Assembly: GCA_009706135.1 (NCBI GenBank) | Contig: WLRX01000022.1 | Coordinates: 1-10,628, forward strand | Direction: 5' to 3' | Length of the DNA stretch: 10,628 bases | From: Actinomycetota bacterium | Lineage (GTDB): Bacteria > Actinomycetota > Actinomycetes > Nanopelagicales > Nanopelagicaceae | Part shown: in pieces, positions 1 through 7,845 of the stretch | Numbering within the stretch: the first letter of the stretch is position 1 | Layout: each line of letters starts with the position of its first letter | Notes under the pieces: generated by a model | Database searches by the model: none | Told to the model about the DNA's origin: nothing | Seen by the model: only the letters and a program-made list of their open reading frames with translations | Translations under genes and position numbers: made by a program

Positions 1-1
1 A

Positions 2-466
2 ATTGCAGAGAATTTGATTTTAGATACTTATGATTTACCACCCAATGCTAAAAAACTAATGATGAGCCCAAGCACGATCATGGAAGAGGCAACGAAGCGA
101 ATCACCGAATTTGATATCAGAAGCCAAGGCGCCGACGAATTGGTTTCATCCCTATCTGGCGGCAACAAACAAAAAGTTGTCTTGGCGCGAGAACTATCTC
201 GTCCAGTAAAAGTTGTTGTCGCCTCTCAGCCAACTCGTGGATTAGACGTTGGATCAATTGAATTCGTTCACGAAAAAATCGTTCAAGAACGTGATGCTGG
301 ACGAGCAGTACTGCTCTTTAGTACCGAGCTCGATGAAGTCTTTGCGTTAGCAGATCGAATTGCTGTTATGTATCGCGGAACCATCATTGATATTGTCCCT
401 GCAACAATCTCACGAAGTGATCTTGGATTGCTTATGGCCGGCATAAAGCCAAAGGTGAACTCATGA
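2..466 (+). CDS. Nucleoside-type ABC transporter ATP-binding protein, C-terminal part (cut by window start)
   Basis: This is the last ~154 residues of a two-NBD ABC ATPase that would power the two permeases encoded just downstream at the inner membrane face. The frame is open to base 2, so the true start lies outside the window. Family members are about 500 residues. Visible are the signature LSGGNKQK (bases 152-175), the PTRGLD segment after Walker B (to base 247) and the switch region STELDE (bases 320-337). The usual Walker B Asp-Glu is replaced by Ser-Gln (ASQPTRGLD) and the switch His by Thr. Both changes are typical of the degenerate second NBD of RbsA/MglA and YufO/NupO-like ATPases. 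The stop shares ATGA with the next gene. The ASQPTRGLDVGSIE wording and the following cdd and deoA favour nucleosides over sugars; the substrate is inferred. Confidence 0.9.
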   Translation: MAENLILDTYDLPPNAKKLMMSPSTIMEEATKRITEFDIRSQGADELVSSLSGGNKQKVVLARELSRPVKVVVASQPTRGLDVGSIEFVHEKIVQERDAGRAVLLFSTELDEVFALADRIAVMYRGTIIDIVPATISRSDLGLLMAGIKPKVNS

Positions 467-1641
467 GTTCAATTAAAAATAAGGTCTCAGAAACAATGCG
501 AGCAATCACGCTGCCTTTGCTTGCGTTCTTCTTGGCAATACTTTCAGGCGGGCTTTTAATTGCTTTTTCAAATCCAGAGATTTACTCGCTTTGGAAATCG
601 CCTCTCAAATTTCTTAGTACAGGTTTTGCTTCAGCAGGTGATGCTTATTTAGCCCTGATACAAGGTTCGATTTTTGATCAAAACTTAACTTCAAAGAATT
701 TCCTCTTGGGTTTTTATCCACTATCAGAGACATTTGTTATCGCAGCCCCACTGATACTAACTGGACTATCTGTAACGCTAGCTTTTCGAGCAGGGCTCTT
801 TAATATCGGTGCACAAGGACAATTTATATTTGGTGCAATCGGTGCTTCATATGTTGGGTTTCATTACAACTTACCTCCCGTGATTCATGCCGTTGCTGCG
901 CTACTTGGTGCAATGCTTTGTGCAGGATTATGGGGCGGACTAGTTGGCTTCTTAAAGGCGCGCACGGGTGCGCATGAAGTAATCGTCACCATTATGCTCA
1001 ATTACATTTCGATTTATTTCTTACTCTGGTTATTGAGCACTCAAACATTTCTGCGTAAGGGTCGTCAGGATCCAATTGCACCTCCGGTACAGGAAAATGC
1101 TCAACTTCCTAAATTATTTGGTATTGATTATCGAATTAACTTAGGAATTTTTATAGCCCTCGGGGTCGCTTATTTAATTCATATTTTGCTGACTAGAACC
1201 ACTGTTGGTTTTCAATTTAGATCAGTCGGTGCAAACACTCTTGCGGCGAAAACTGCGGGAATGTCAGTTCCATTTGTCATGACATCGGTAATGGTTATTT
1301 GTGGTGCACTTGCTGGATTAGGTGGCGCTGTTCAGGTCTTGGGTAGCGAATACGCCTTAACTGCAGGCGTTGCTGGTTCATTTGGTTTTGATGCAATCAC
1401 AGTTGCTCTCTTGGGGCGGGCAAAACCATTGGGTACAGTTTTAGCTGCGCTGTTATTTGGCGCGTTAAGAGCTGGTGGGCTGACCATGCAGGCAAATACC
1501 ACGACTCCTATAGATATTGTCTTGGTTATTCAAGCCTTAGTCGTTCTCTTTATCGCAGCACCAACAATGGTGCGCGCAATATTTAGATTAAAAAACGTTA
1601 AATCCGGAACCGATATGGCGGCGAAAGGTTGGAACGGATGA
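463..1641 (+). CDS. ABC transporter permease 1, nucleoside type (BPD_transp_2)
   Basis: This is an inner-membrane permease of 392 residues from the branched-chain/ribose-type permease family (BPD_transp_2), like NupP/YufP. Hydrophobic segments appear at about residues 17-36, 92-109, 118-134, 140-164, 172-192, 228-244, 270-293, 308-340 and 350-373. Family hallmarks are FNIGAQGQ (113-120), GAHEVIVTIMLN (169-180) and VGANTLAAKTAGM (255-267), the last being the cytoplasmic loop that contacts the ATPase. An extra ~50-residue stretch between TM1 and TM2 (about 40-90) should face outward. The ATG overlaps the ATPase stop and the stop overlaps the next ATG, so translation is probably coupled. It should form a heterodimer with the next gene product. 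Substrate class (nucleoside) rests on family likeness and the cdd/deoA neighbours. Confidence 0.9.
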   Translation: MSSIKNKVSETMRAITLPLLAFFLAILSGGLLIAFSNPEIYSLWKSPLKFLSTGFASAGDAYLALIQGSIFDQNLTSKNFLLGFYPLSETFVIAAPLILTGLSVTLAFRAGLFNIGAQGQFIFGAIGASYVGFHYNLPPVIHAVAALLGAMLCAGLWGGLVGFLKARTGAHEVIVTIMLNYISIYFLLWLLSTQTFLRKGRQDPIAPPVQENAQLPKLFGIDYRINLGIFIALGVAYLIHILLTRTTVGFQFRSVGANTLAAKTAGMSVPFVMTSVMVICGALAGLGGAVQVLGSEYALTAGVAGSFGFDAITVALLGRAKPLGTVLAALLFGALRAGGLTMQANTTTPIDIVLVIQALVVLFIAAPTMVRAIFRLKNVKSGTDMAAKGWNG

Positions 1642-2906
1642 GCAAGGTTTCTACATTGACACCCGTACAGAAACGTCGTCGACGCGGTGCATTTACACTG
1701 CTGATTTTATCCATCGGTTCACTTGTTGGTTTCGGAATCCTTCAAAAGAATACGGCCCCTGTTACCTATAGATTTGTCTTAGAAAAAGAGTGGATTGCAA
1801 TTAACGAGTGGACGCTAGATTCGCGAACAGGATCTTATGGATTTAGTATCGCGGCAATTCTTTTTTCATTGTGGGCAATCATTTCGTTTCGCCGTAATAA
1901 AAAGATTCAACTACAGAGCGCCCTCGGTGGATTTTCAATATTGATGGCATTTTTATGCTGGGCTGCCAGTGGAAAAATGATTCCATTTACTGGATTACTT
2001 CAAGGTGCGCTCTTGCTTTCTGTTCCACTAATTTTTGGTGCAATGGCTGGCGTACTGTGCGAGCGATCTGGTGTTATCAACATCGCTATCGAAGGCCAAT
2101 TACTTGCTGGTGCATTTGCAGCGGGCGTTGTTGCCAGCTTGACCCAAAACACCACATGGGGCTTGCTTGTCGCTCCTATAGCCGGCGCACTGATTTCGCT
2201 GATCTTGGCCGTATTCGCTATTAAGTTTTCAATCGATCAAGTAATTCTTGGATTTGTTATAAATGTATTAGTAATTGGTATGACGAGCTTTCTCTACAAG
2301 AAACTACTAATTCCATACCAAAACACCTGGAATTCTGGCCCAATTCTTACGCCAATTGAGATTCCGTTTTTGAGCAAGATTCCATTACTTGGTCCAATTT
2401 TCTTTAATCAAACAATCATTGTTTATTTGATGTACATAATTGTTGCAGTCATTCACCTTTCACTCTTTAAGACTCGTTGGGGACTTCGCACGCGAGCTGT
2501 TGGTGAGCACCCAACGGCTGCAGACTCAGTCGGAATTAAAGTAAATAACTTAAGATTTAGAAATGTAATTTTCGCTGGATTAGTTGCCGGGCTAGGTGGC
2601 GCTTACTTCACTGTGGGCGCTGTTGGTGCCTTTGGTAAAGAGATGACTGCAGGAAAGGGTTTCATCGCACTGGCTGCTTTAATATTCGGACGATGGAGCC
2701 CAATCGGTGCGGTAATGGCGGCGCTGCTATTTGGCTTTGCAGATAATTTACAAGGCGTTCTTTCAATTACTGGTACGCCGATTCCAAGTGAGTTCATGTT
2801 GATGGCTCCATACATCGCAACCATCATTGCTGTGACTGGATTTATTGGCAGAGTTCGAGCGCCCGCGGCAGATGGAATTCCCTATAACCGAGGTGGATCT
2901 AATTAA
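1638..2906 (+). CDS. ABC transporter permease 2, nucleoside type (BPD_transp_2)
   Basis: This is the second membrane subunit, 422 residues, partner of the preceding permease and like NupQ/YufQ. I chose the ATG at 1638 because it overlaps the upstream stop as ATGA, as at the previous junction; a TTG at 1629 in frame would add only three residues. The N-terminus is basic (KRRRR at 12-16), followed by a TM and an outward loop. The conserved core starts near residue 115, with ERSGVINIAIEGQ (142-154), the ATPase-contact loop VGEHPTAADSVGI (288-300) and a late segment GFIALAALIFGRWSPIGA (341-358). The family is usually 300-350 residues, so the N-terminal ~100 residues with two or three extra hydrophobic segments are an extension. 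The stop TAA overlaps the cdd start as TAATG. Confidence 0.9.
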   Translation: MSKVSTLTPVQKRRRRGAFTLLILSIGSLVGFGILQKNTAPVTYRFVLEKEWIAINEWTLDSRTGSYGFSIAAILFSLWAIISFRRNKKIQLQSALGGFSILMAFLCWAASGKMIPFTGLLQGALLLSVPLIFGAMAGVLCERSGVINIAIEGQLLAGAFAAGVVASLTQNTTWGLLVAPIAGALISLILAVFAIKFSIDQVILGFVINVLVIGMTSFLYKKLLIPYQNTWNSGPILTPIEIPFLSKIPLLGPIFFNQTIIVYLMYIIVAVIHLSLFKTRWGLRTRAVGEHPTAADSVGIKVNNLRFRNVIFAGLVAGLGGAYFTVGAVGAFGKEMTAGKGFIALAALIFGRWSPIGAVMAALLFGFADNLQGVLSITGTPIPSEFMLMAPYIATIIAVTGFIGRVRAPAADGIPYNRGGSN

Positions 2907-3295
2907 TGGATATTAATTGGCAATCACTTCATGATGAAGCAAAGCGAGTGATGAAACTTTCATACTCGCCGTACTCAAAATTTCCAGTAGGCGTCGCAGG
3001 TTTAGTAAGTGATGGCCGAATGATTAGCGGATGTAACGTTGAAAATGCTAGTTACGGACTTACTCTCTGTGCAGAGTGCAGCATGATTTCAAATTTAGCA
3101 ATGACTGGTGGCGGTCGAATCATTGCTGCATTGTGTGTAGATGCAGATGGAAATTATCTCTCCCCTTGTGGACGCTGCCGCCAATTACTCTTTGAGCATG
3201 GCGGTCCGGATATGCAATTAATGACACCCGATGGTCCACAACCGATGTCACTAATGCTGCCATGGGGATTTGGTCCAGAAGATCTAGACAAGTGA
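2906..3295 (+). CDS. cdd: Cytidine deaminase
   Basis: This 129-residue enzyme is a cytosolic zinc hydrolase that converts cytidine and deoxycytidine to uridine and deoxyuridine in pyrimidine salvage. Length and motifs match the short tetrameric class. YSPYSKFPVG (20-29) and NVENASYG (44-51) contribute to substrate binding. Zinc ligands are Cys55 in CAE and Cys88/Cys91 in PCGRC, with Glu57 as the proton shuttle. The motif reads CAECSM rather than the common CAERTA, a variant I associate with mycobacterial Cdd. The start overlaps the permease stop (TAATG) and the stop TGA overlaps the GTG start of deoA. Its place after a nucleoside-type transporter and before deoA indicates that imported cytidines feed the uridine/thymidine phosphorolysis step. 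Confidence 0.96.
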   Translation: MDINWQSLHDEAKRVMKLSYSPYSKFPVGVAGLVSDGRMISGCNVENASYGLTLCAECSMISNLAMTGGGRIIAALCVDADGNYLSPCGRCRQLLFEHGGPDMQLMTPDGPQPMSLMLPWGFGPEDLDK

Positions 3296-4590
3296 GTGAA
3301 GCATTTTCCGCCGTTGAAATTATTGCGGCTAAGCGTGACAAACATGAATTAACTGACGCGCAAATTGATTGGGTAATCAGCGCTTACACCAGAGGCGTTG
3401 TTCAAGACGAGCAGATGTCTGCACTGCTGATGTCTATTTTATTAAATGGAATGAGCAACCACGAAATTTTTCGTTGGACAGATGCGATGATAAAAAGTGG
3501 CGAGCGAATGTCATGGTCAAAACTTTCTATGCCAACCGTAGATAAGCATTCAACTGGTGGCGTTGGCGACAAAATTACTCTGCCCCTTGCACCACTTGTT
3601 GCGGCGTGCGGCGCAGCTGTTCCGCAATTATCTGGACGCGGACTTGGTCATACTGGCGGCACACTAGACAAACTTGAATCAATTCCAGGATGGCGAGCGA
3701 CTTTATCAAATGAAGAAATGCTTAAAGTTTTGCAAGAATGTGGAGCGGTGATCTGTGCAGCAGGTGCTGGATTAGCCCCCGCAGATAGAAAACTTTATGC
3801 ACTCCGTGATGTAACCGGGACCGTTCCATCTATTCCGTTAATTGCATCATCAATTATGAGTAAGAAGATTGCCGAAGGAACGAGCGCTTTAGTTTTGGAT
3901 GTAAAAACTGGAAGTGGCGCATTCATGGTTGATCAAGAAGATGCCAAATTATTAGCGCGCACTATGGTTGATTTAGGTACTCGTGCCGGAGTGAAAACTC
4001 GCGCACTCGTAACTGCAATGGACATTCCCCTTGGTTTAACTGCAGGTAATGCTCTAGAAGTTAGAGAATCCATTGAAGTTCTTGCAGGTGGTGGGCCATC
4101 TGATGTTGTCGAATTAACTCTTTTATTGGCAACAGAGATGTTAGAACTTGCTGGCGTCAGTGGAAAAGATCCAGCTGCTGCGCTAAAAGATGGAAGCGCG
4201 ATGGATCATTGGCGTCGCATGATCAAAGCCCAAGGCGGAGATCCTGATGCAAAACTTCCTGTGGCAAAACAATCACAACAAGTTGTTGCGCAATCCGACG
4301 GATTAATTACAACAATGGATGCCATGAAAGTTGGTGTATCTGCTTGGTTATTGGGCGCAGGACGATCCCGTCAAGGTGAAAAAATTCAAGCAGGTGCTGG
4401 TATTGAAATTCATGCAAAGCCTGGTGAAATGATTAAAAAAGGTGCGCCACTATTTACATTGCATACAGATGAGCCTGAAAGGTTTGCTCGTTCAACAGCT
4501 GCCCTAGATGGCGCTGTCTCAATTTCTAATTCAAATGAAAAGGTTGATCGTTTACCACTAGTTGTTGCACGAATCGAAGGAAATAACTAA
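3292..4590 (+). CDS. deoA: Thymidine (pyrimidine-nucleoside) phosphorylase
   Basis: DeoA cleaves thymidine/deoxyuridine with phosphate to the free base and 2-deoxyribose-1-phosphate. I place the start at GTG 3292, which overlaps the cdd stop as GTGA and gives the usual N-terminus MSEAFSAVEIIAAKRD; an in-frame ATG at 3262 would add ten residues read out of frame through the end of cdd. The protein is then 432 residues, normal for the family. Key segments are the phosphate site KHSTGGVGDK (85-94), the family signature from SGRGLGHTGG to DKLE (114-129), LRDVTGTVPSIPLI (171-184) and DVKTGSGAFM (203-212). It is the last gene of the rightward operon, and its TAA overlaps the stop of the convergent gene. 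Specificity for thymidine over uridine cannot be settled from motifs alone. Confidence 0.96.
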   Translation: MSEAFSAVEIIAAKRDKHELTDAQIDWVISAYTRGVVQDEQMSALLMSILLNGMSNHEIFRWTDAMIKSGERMSWSKLSMPTVDKHSTGGVGDKITLPLAPLVAACGAAVPQLSGRGLGHTGGTLDKLESIPGWRATLSNEEMLKVLQECGAVICAAGAGLAPADRKLYALRDVTGTVPSIPLIASSIMSKKIAEGTSALVLDVKTGSGAFMVDQEDAKLLARTMVDLGTRAGVKTRALVTAMDIPLGLTAGNALEVRESIEVLAGGGPSDVVELTLLLATEMLELAGVSGKDPAAALKDGSAMDHWRRMIKAQGGDPDAKLPVAKQSQQVVAQSDGLITTMDAMKVGVSAWLLGAGRSRQGEKIQAGAGIEIHAKPGEMIKKGAPLFTLHTDEPERFARSTAALDGAVSISNSNEKVDRLPLVVARIEGNN

Positions 4591-5429
4591 ACCCCGATTG
4601 GGTGCCACACTGTTTTTGACTCCATAAATGCCAACATTCTTTGTGGAGATGGCACCTTACCAAATCGATGAATTCGCTTTAAGTTTTCAGCACCCAGGAC
4701 TCTTAGTTCGGTTTCTAACTTTGAATCACAACCTGAAACATCCATTCCATCAACTTCCATGTGCGATGCCATCCATGGCGCTAATTCAGATACTTTTCCA
4801 GTTAATATATTTAGAACTCCAGCAGGTAAATCACTCGTTGCCAAAGCTTCGCTCAACGTTATGGCAGGCAGCGGGCGCTTCTCACTTGCAATGACAACTG
4901 CAGTGTTGCCAGTTGCGATAACTGGAGCGATGGCTGCAACCAAACCAAGCAGTGAAGCCTTTTGTTCGGCAATGATTCCTACGACTCCTAGTTCTTCTGG
5001 AGTTGTGAAGTTGTAATACGGCCCCGCAATTGGATTGGTGGCTCCTGCAATCGTCGAAATTTTGTCGCACCATCCTGCATACCAAACCCATAAATCAATT
5101 GCTTCTTCCACTTGTGTGCTGGCAGCTTTTGCAGTGCCACCTTCTAGTGCCAAGATTTCAGATTTAAATTGCTCTTGACGGCCTTGCATAATCTCTGCGA
5201 CGCGATAAAGAATTTGTCCGCGATTAAACGCTGTAGCCGCGCTCCAACCTGGCAGTGCTGATTTAGCTGCTGTAACTGAATCCCTTAAATCTTTACGAGA
5301 AGCCAATGATGGATTTGCAATAAATTTTCCATTGGCGCCTTTGATTTCATAGGTGCGTCCAGATTCACTTCGTGGAAATTGTCCACCAATAAATAACTTA
5401 TAAGTTTTCTTTACATCTATGCGGCTCAT
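4587..5429 (-). CDS. Non-catalytic ALDH-like protein (possible detached C-terminal half of ALDH16)
   Basis: This 280-residue protein resembles the N-terminal, NAD-binding part of aldehyde dehydrogenases but stops before the catalytic domain. The fold is recognisable from KLFIGGQFPRSESGRTYE (11-28) to LPAGVLNILTG (201-211) and GAENLKRIHRF (246-256). It lacks the working parts: the PWNFP oxyanion loop is IAEQKA (153-158), the KPAE nucleotide-binding motif is IASE (180-183), FTGSTEVG is lost, and there is no LELGGK Glu or active-site Cys. The ATG at 5429 overlaps the stop of the catalytic ALDH upstream (ATGA); a longer reading to 5483 would run out of frame over that gene. Intact frame and coupled start argue against a decaying pseudogene. 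I infer a structural or regulatory partner of the preceding enzyme, like the vestigial second domain of ALDH16. Confidence 0.85.
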   Translation of the reverse strand: MSRIDVKKTYKLFIGGQFPRSESGRTYEIKGANGKFIANPSLASRKDLRDSVTAAKSALPGWSAATAFNRGQILYRVAEIMQGRQEQFKSEILALEGGTAKAASTQVEEAIDLWVWYAGWCDKISTIAGATNPIAGPYYNFTTPEELGVVGIIAEQKASLLGLVAAIAPVIATGNTAVVIASEKRPLPAITLSEALATSDLPAGVLNILTGKVSELAPWMASHMEVDGMDVSGCDSKLETELRVLGAENLKRIHRFGKVPSPQRMLAFMESKTVWHPIGV

Positions 5430-6874
5430 TTTGCACCCTTCAAATACGCAGCAAGACCATGGCGCCCGCCTTCGCGACCCCAACCGGATTCTTTGTATCC
5501 ACCAAATGGAGAAGCGGGATCAAATTTATTGAAAGTGTTTGCCCAAATCACGCCAGCTTTTAACTCCTTGCTTGCCCAGAGAATTCGAGATCCTTTTTCA
5601 CTCCAGATGCCAGCAGATAGTCCATAGGGTGTGTTATTCGCTTTTTCGATAGCTTCTTGCGGAGTTCTAAAAGTAAGAATTGATAGTACGGGTCCGAAGA
5701 TTTCTTCTCGTGCAATTCGATGCGATTGAGTTACGCCAGTAAAAATAGTTGGTGCAAACCAAAATCCTTTTTTAGGTAATTCGCACTCTGGGCTCCATCT
5801 AAAGGCGCCTTCGGCATCGCCTGCAGTAGATAACTCTTTGATTTTGGCTAATTGGGCGGCAGAGTTAATTGCTCCAAGATCCGTATTTTTATCTAACGGA
5901 TCGCCCACACGAATCAACGCCATACGCCGTTTTAACTTTTCCAAAACTTCATCGTGAATATTTTCTTGAATTATTAGCCTTGAACCTGCGCAACATACGT
6001 GGCCTTGGTTGAAGAAAATTCCGTTAACAATTCCTTCAACTGCCTGGTCAATGGCAGCATCTTCAAAAACTATATTTGCTGCCTTGCCACCTAGTTCAAG
6101 CGTCGCGCTCTTTCCAGTCACGGCAATGGAGCGTGCAATTAATTTGCCCACTTCAGTTGAACCAGTAAATGCAATTTTATCTACACCTGGATGATTAACC
6201 AGAGTTGATCCAGTTACGCCATCTCCAGTGATGATGTTTACGACTCCGGCTGGAAGTTCGGCCTGTTGGCATACTTCTGCAAATAAGAGCGCTGTTAAAG
6301 GTGTTGTCTCTGCAGGTTTTAATACAACTGTATTTCCAGTTGCTAGCGCTGGTGCAATTTTCCAAGCCAACATTAATACGGGGAAATTCCAAGGAATTAT
6401 CTGACCGACCACACCATGCGGCTTAGGACTATTTCCAAGACCTGCATAATCTAATTTGTCAGCCCATCCCGCATGATAAAAGAAATGTGCTGCCGCTAGC
6501 GGAACATCAACATCTCGGGATTCTCTAATAGGTTTACCGTTATCAAGAGATTCAAGGACTGCAAATTCTCGAGCACGCTCTTGCATTATTCGTGCAATAC
6601 GAAAGAGATATTTACCTCTCTCTTTTGCCGGCATTTTCGACCATGTTTTTGTGTACGCATCTCTAGCTGCTTTAACCGCACGATCGACATCACTCTTGCC
6701 TGCCTGGCTAATTTTGCTCAATACTTCTTCATTAGCAGGGTTAATTGTTGCGAATTTTTCTTTAAATAATGGCTCGACCCATGAACCATTTATAAATAAC
6801 CCGTACTGCGGTTTTATTGATACCAATGCCCGTGACTCTGGCGCGGGGGCATATTCAAAGGGTTTCTTATCCAT
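5426..6874 (-). CDS. NAD(P)-dependent aldehyde dehydrogenase, ALDH16-like
   Basis: This full-length 482-residue aldehyde dehydrogenase oxidises an aldehyde to its acid with NAD(P)+. All catalytic elements are present: PWNFP (161-165, Asn163), KPAE (186-189), FTGSTEVG (236-243), general base Glu260 in LELGGK, nucleophile Cys294 in FFNQGHVCCAGS and EEIFGP (390-395). The N-terminal FEYAPAPES (6-14) and the late FDPASPFGGYKESGWGREGG (451-470) resemble, as I recall them, the ALDH16 family more than ordinary betaine or acetaldehyde dehydrogenases. It follows deoC by 23 bases with a modest AAGG ribosome site about ten bases before the ATG, so it is probably co-transcribed. Acetaldehyde from DeoC is the obvious substrate, though this is inferred from context. 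It is followed by an overlapping, non-catalytic relative. Confidence 0.93.
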   Translation of the reverse strand: MDKKPFEYAPAPESRALVSIKPQYGLFINGSWVEPLFKEKFATINPANEEVLSKISQAGKSDVDRAVKAARDAYTKTWSKMPAKERGKYLFRIARIMQERAREFAVLESLDNGKPIRESRDVDVPLAAAHFFYHAGWADKLDYAGLGNSPKPHGVVGQIIPWNFPVLMLAWKIAPALATGNTVVLKPAETTPLTALLFAEVCQQAELPAGVVNIITGDGVTGSTLVNHPGVDKIAFTGSTEVGKLIARSIAVTGKSATLELGGKAANIVFEDAAIDQAVEGIVNGIFFNQGHVCCAGSRLIIQENIHDEVLEKLKRRMALIRVGDPLDKNTDLGAINSAAQLAKIKELSTAGDAEGAFRWSPECELPKKGFWFAPTIFTGVTQSHRIAREEIFGPVLSILTFRTPQEAIEKANNTPYGLSAGIWSEKGSRILWASKELKAGVIWANTFNKFDPASPFGGYKESGWGREGGRHGLAAYLKGAK

Positions 6875-6897
6875 GATTTGGCTACCTTATTTCACTA

Positions 6898-7839
6898 TCA
6901 GTCTAATGTCACGTAATTAGATCCGGAGTAATGACCTGAAGCTAACTTCATTCGTTGCAATAACAAATCATTTAATAACGCGCTCGCACCAATCCGAAAA
7001 TATTGCGGATTGAGCCAATCTGGCCCTGCAATTTCGTTAACTAAAACTAATTGTTTGATTGCATCCTTGGTTGTGCGAATTCCACCCGCCGCTTTTACGC
7101 CAATTCGTAATCCCGTTTGCACGTAATAATCTCGCACCGCTTCTAGCATTACCAGAACAACAGGAGCGGTAGCTGCAGGAGTTACTTTTCCAGTACTAGT
7201 TTTGATGAAATCGGCACCAGCTAACATCGCTAAATAAGAAGCTTTACGGACATTGTCGTAAGTAACTAATTCGCCAGTTTCTAAAATTACTTTTAGATGT
7301 GCTCGATCCGCACATAACTCTTTGATGGATTTAATTTCATCAAAGACTAACCCTAATTTGCCAGACAAAAAGGCACCGCGATCAATGACCATATCTATTT
7401 CGGTAGCACCATCATCTAAAGCATCTTTAGTATCTTGAATTTTGACTGGAAAAGATGCGCGCCCGGATGGAAATGCTGTAGTGACAGCTGCTACGGGAAT
7501 ATGTGAACCACCATTTGCATCTAAATTTTGCCGAGTAACTTTTACTAAATCGTTGTAAACACAAACTGCACCAACGCTAGGAACTGAAAAATCAGTTGGA
7601 TCTGGGTGAACAGCTTTAGCGCAAATTGCTCGAACCTTGCCTTCAGTATCTGCGCCTTCTAACGTTGTTAAATCAACCATTTGAATCGCCATGTCAATGG
7701 CCCAAGATTTGCTAGTGGTTTTGATACTTCGGGTGGCCAACATGGCGGCTCTCTGATCGGCGCCAACCTTGTCGACGCCAGGTAGCGTTTTCAGGTATGT
7801 CCGAAGTGATTCTTCAGAACCATCAACCAAAGTAACCAT
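6898..7839 (-). CDS. deoC: Deoxyribose-phosphate aldolase (long form)
   Basis: This class I aldolase splits 2-deoxyribose-5-phosphate into glyceraldehyde-3-phosphate and acetaldehyde, the last step of deoxynucleoside catabolism. It has 313 residues, the longer type shared with animals and many actinobacteria, versus about 220-260 in common bacterial forms. Seen are DLTTLEG (56-62), EIDMVID (147-153, Asp149), the Schiff-base Lys213 in FIKTSTGK (211-218) and the assisting Lys249 in VKAAGG (248-253). The first ~50 residues (LPGVDKVGADQRAAMLATRSIKTT region) are an N-terminal extension with a familiar actinobacterial look, which supports the ATG at 7839. No Shine-Dalgarno lies before it; a TAGGCT box six bases upstream suggests a leaderless transcript. 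It heads the leftward operon with the two ALDH genes. Confidence 0.96.
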   Translation of the reverse strand: MVTLVDGSEESLRTYLKTLPGVDKVGADQRAAMLATRSIKTTSKSWAIDMAIQMVDLTTLEGADTEGKVRAICAKAVHPDPTDFSVPSVGAVCVYNDLVKVTRQNLDANGGSHIPVAAVTTAFPSGRASFPVKIQDTKDALDDGATEIDMVIDRGAFLSGKLGLVFDEIKSIKELCADRAHLKVILETGELVTYDNVRKASYLAMLAGADFIKTSTGKVTPAATAPVVLVMLEAVRDYYVQTGLRIGVKAAGGIRTTKDAIKQLVLVNEIAGPDWLNPQYFRIGASALLNDLLLQRMKLASGHYSGSNYVTLD

Positions 7840-7845
7840 AGGATA

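Noticed and set aside
3262..3291. An upstream ATG start for deoA adding ten residues
   Set aside because: The added residues come from the end of cdd read out of frame and do not resemble a DeoA N-terminus. GTG at 3292 gives the family-like start and a GTGA overlap in keeping with the operon's other junctions.
2906..3295. The extra cysteine in CAEC of cytidine deaminase as an unusual zinc site
   Set aside because: I recall the same CAEC wording in mycobacterial cytidine deaminase, and the three expected zinc ligands are all present.
4587..5429. Treating the 280-aa ALDH-like gene as a frameshifted pseudogene of a full ALDH
   Set aside because: The frame is clean, it begins at a translationally coupled ATG, and it ends in its own sequence with no ALDH catalytic domain visible in another frame downstream, where the DNA is deoA on the other strand. 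The losses are concentrated in catalytic motifs, as expected of a pseudoenzyme.
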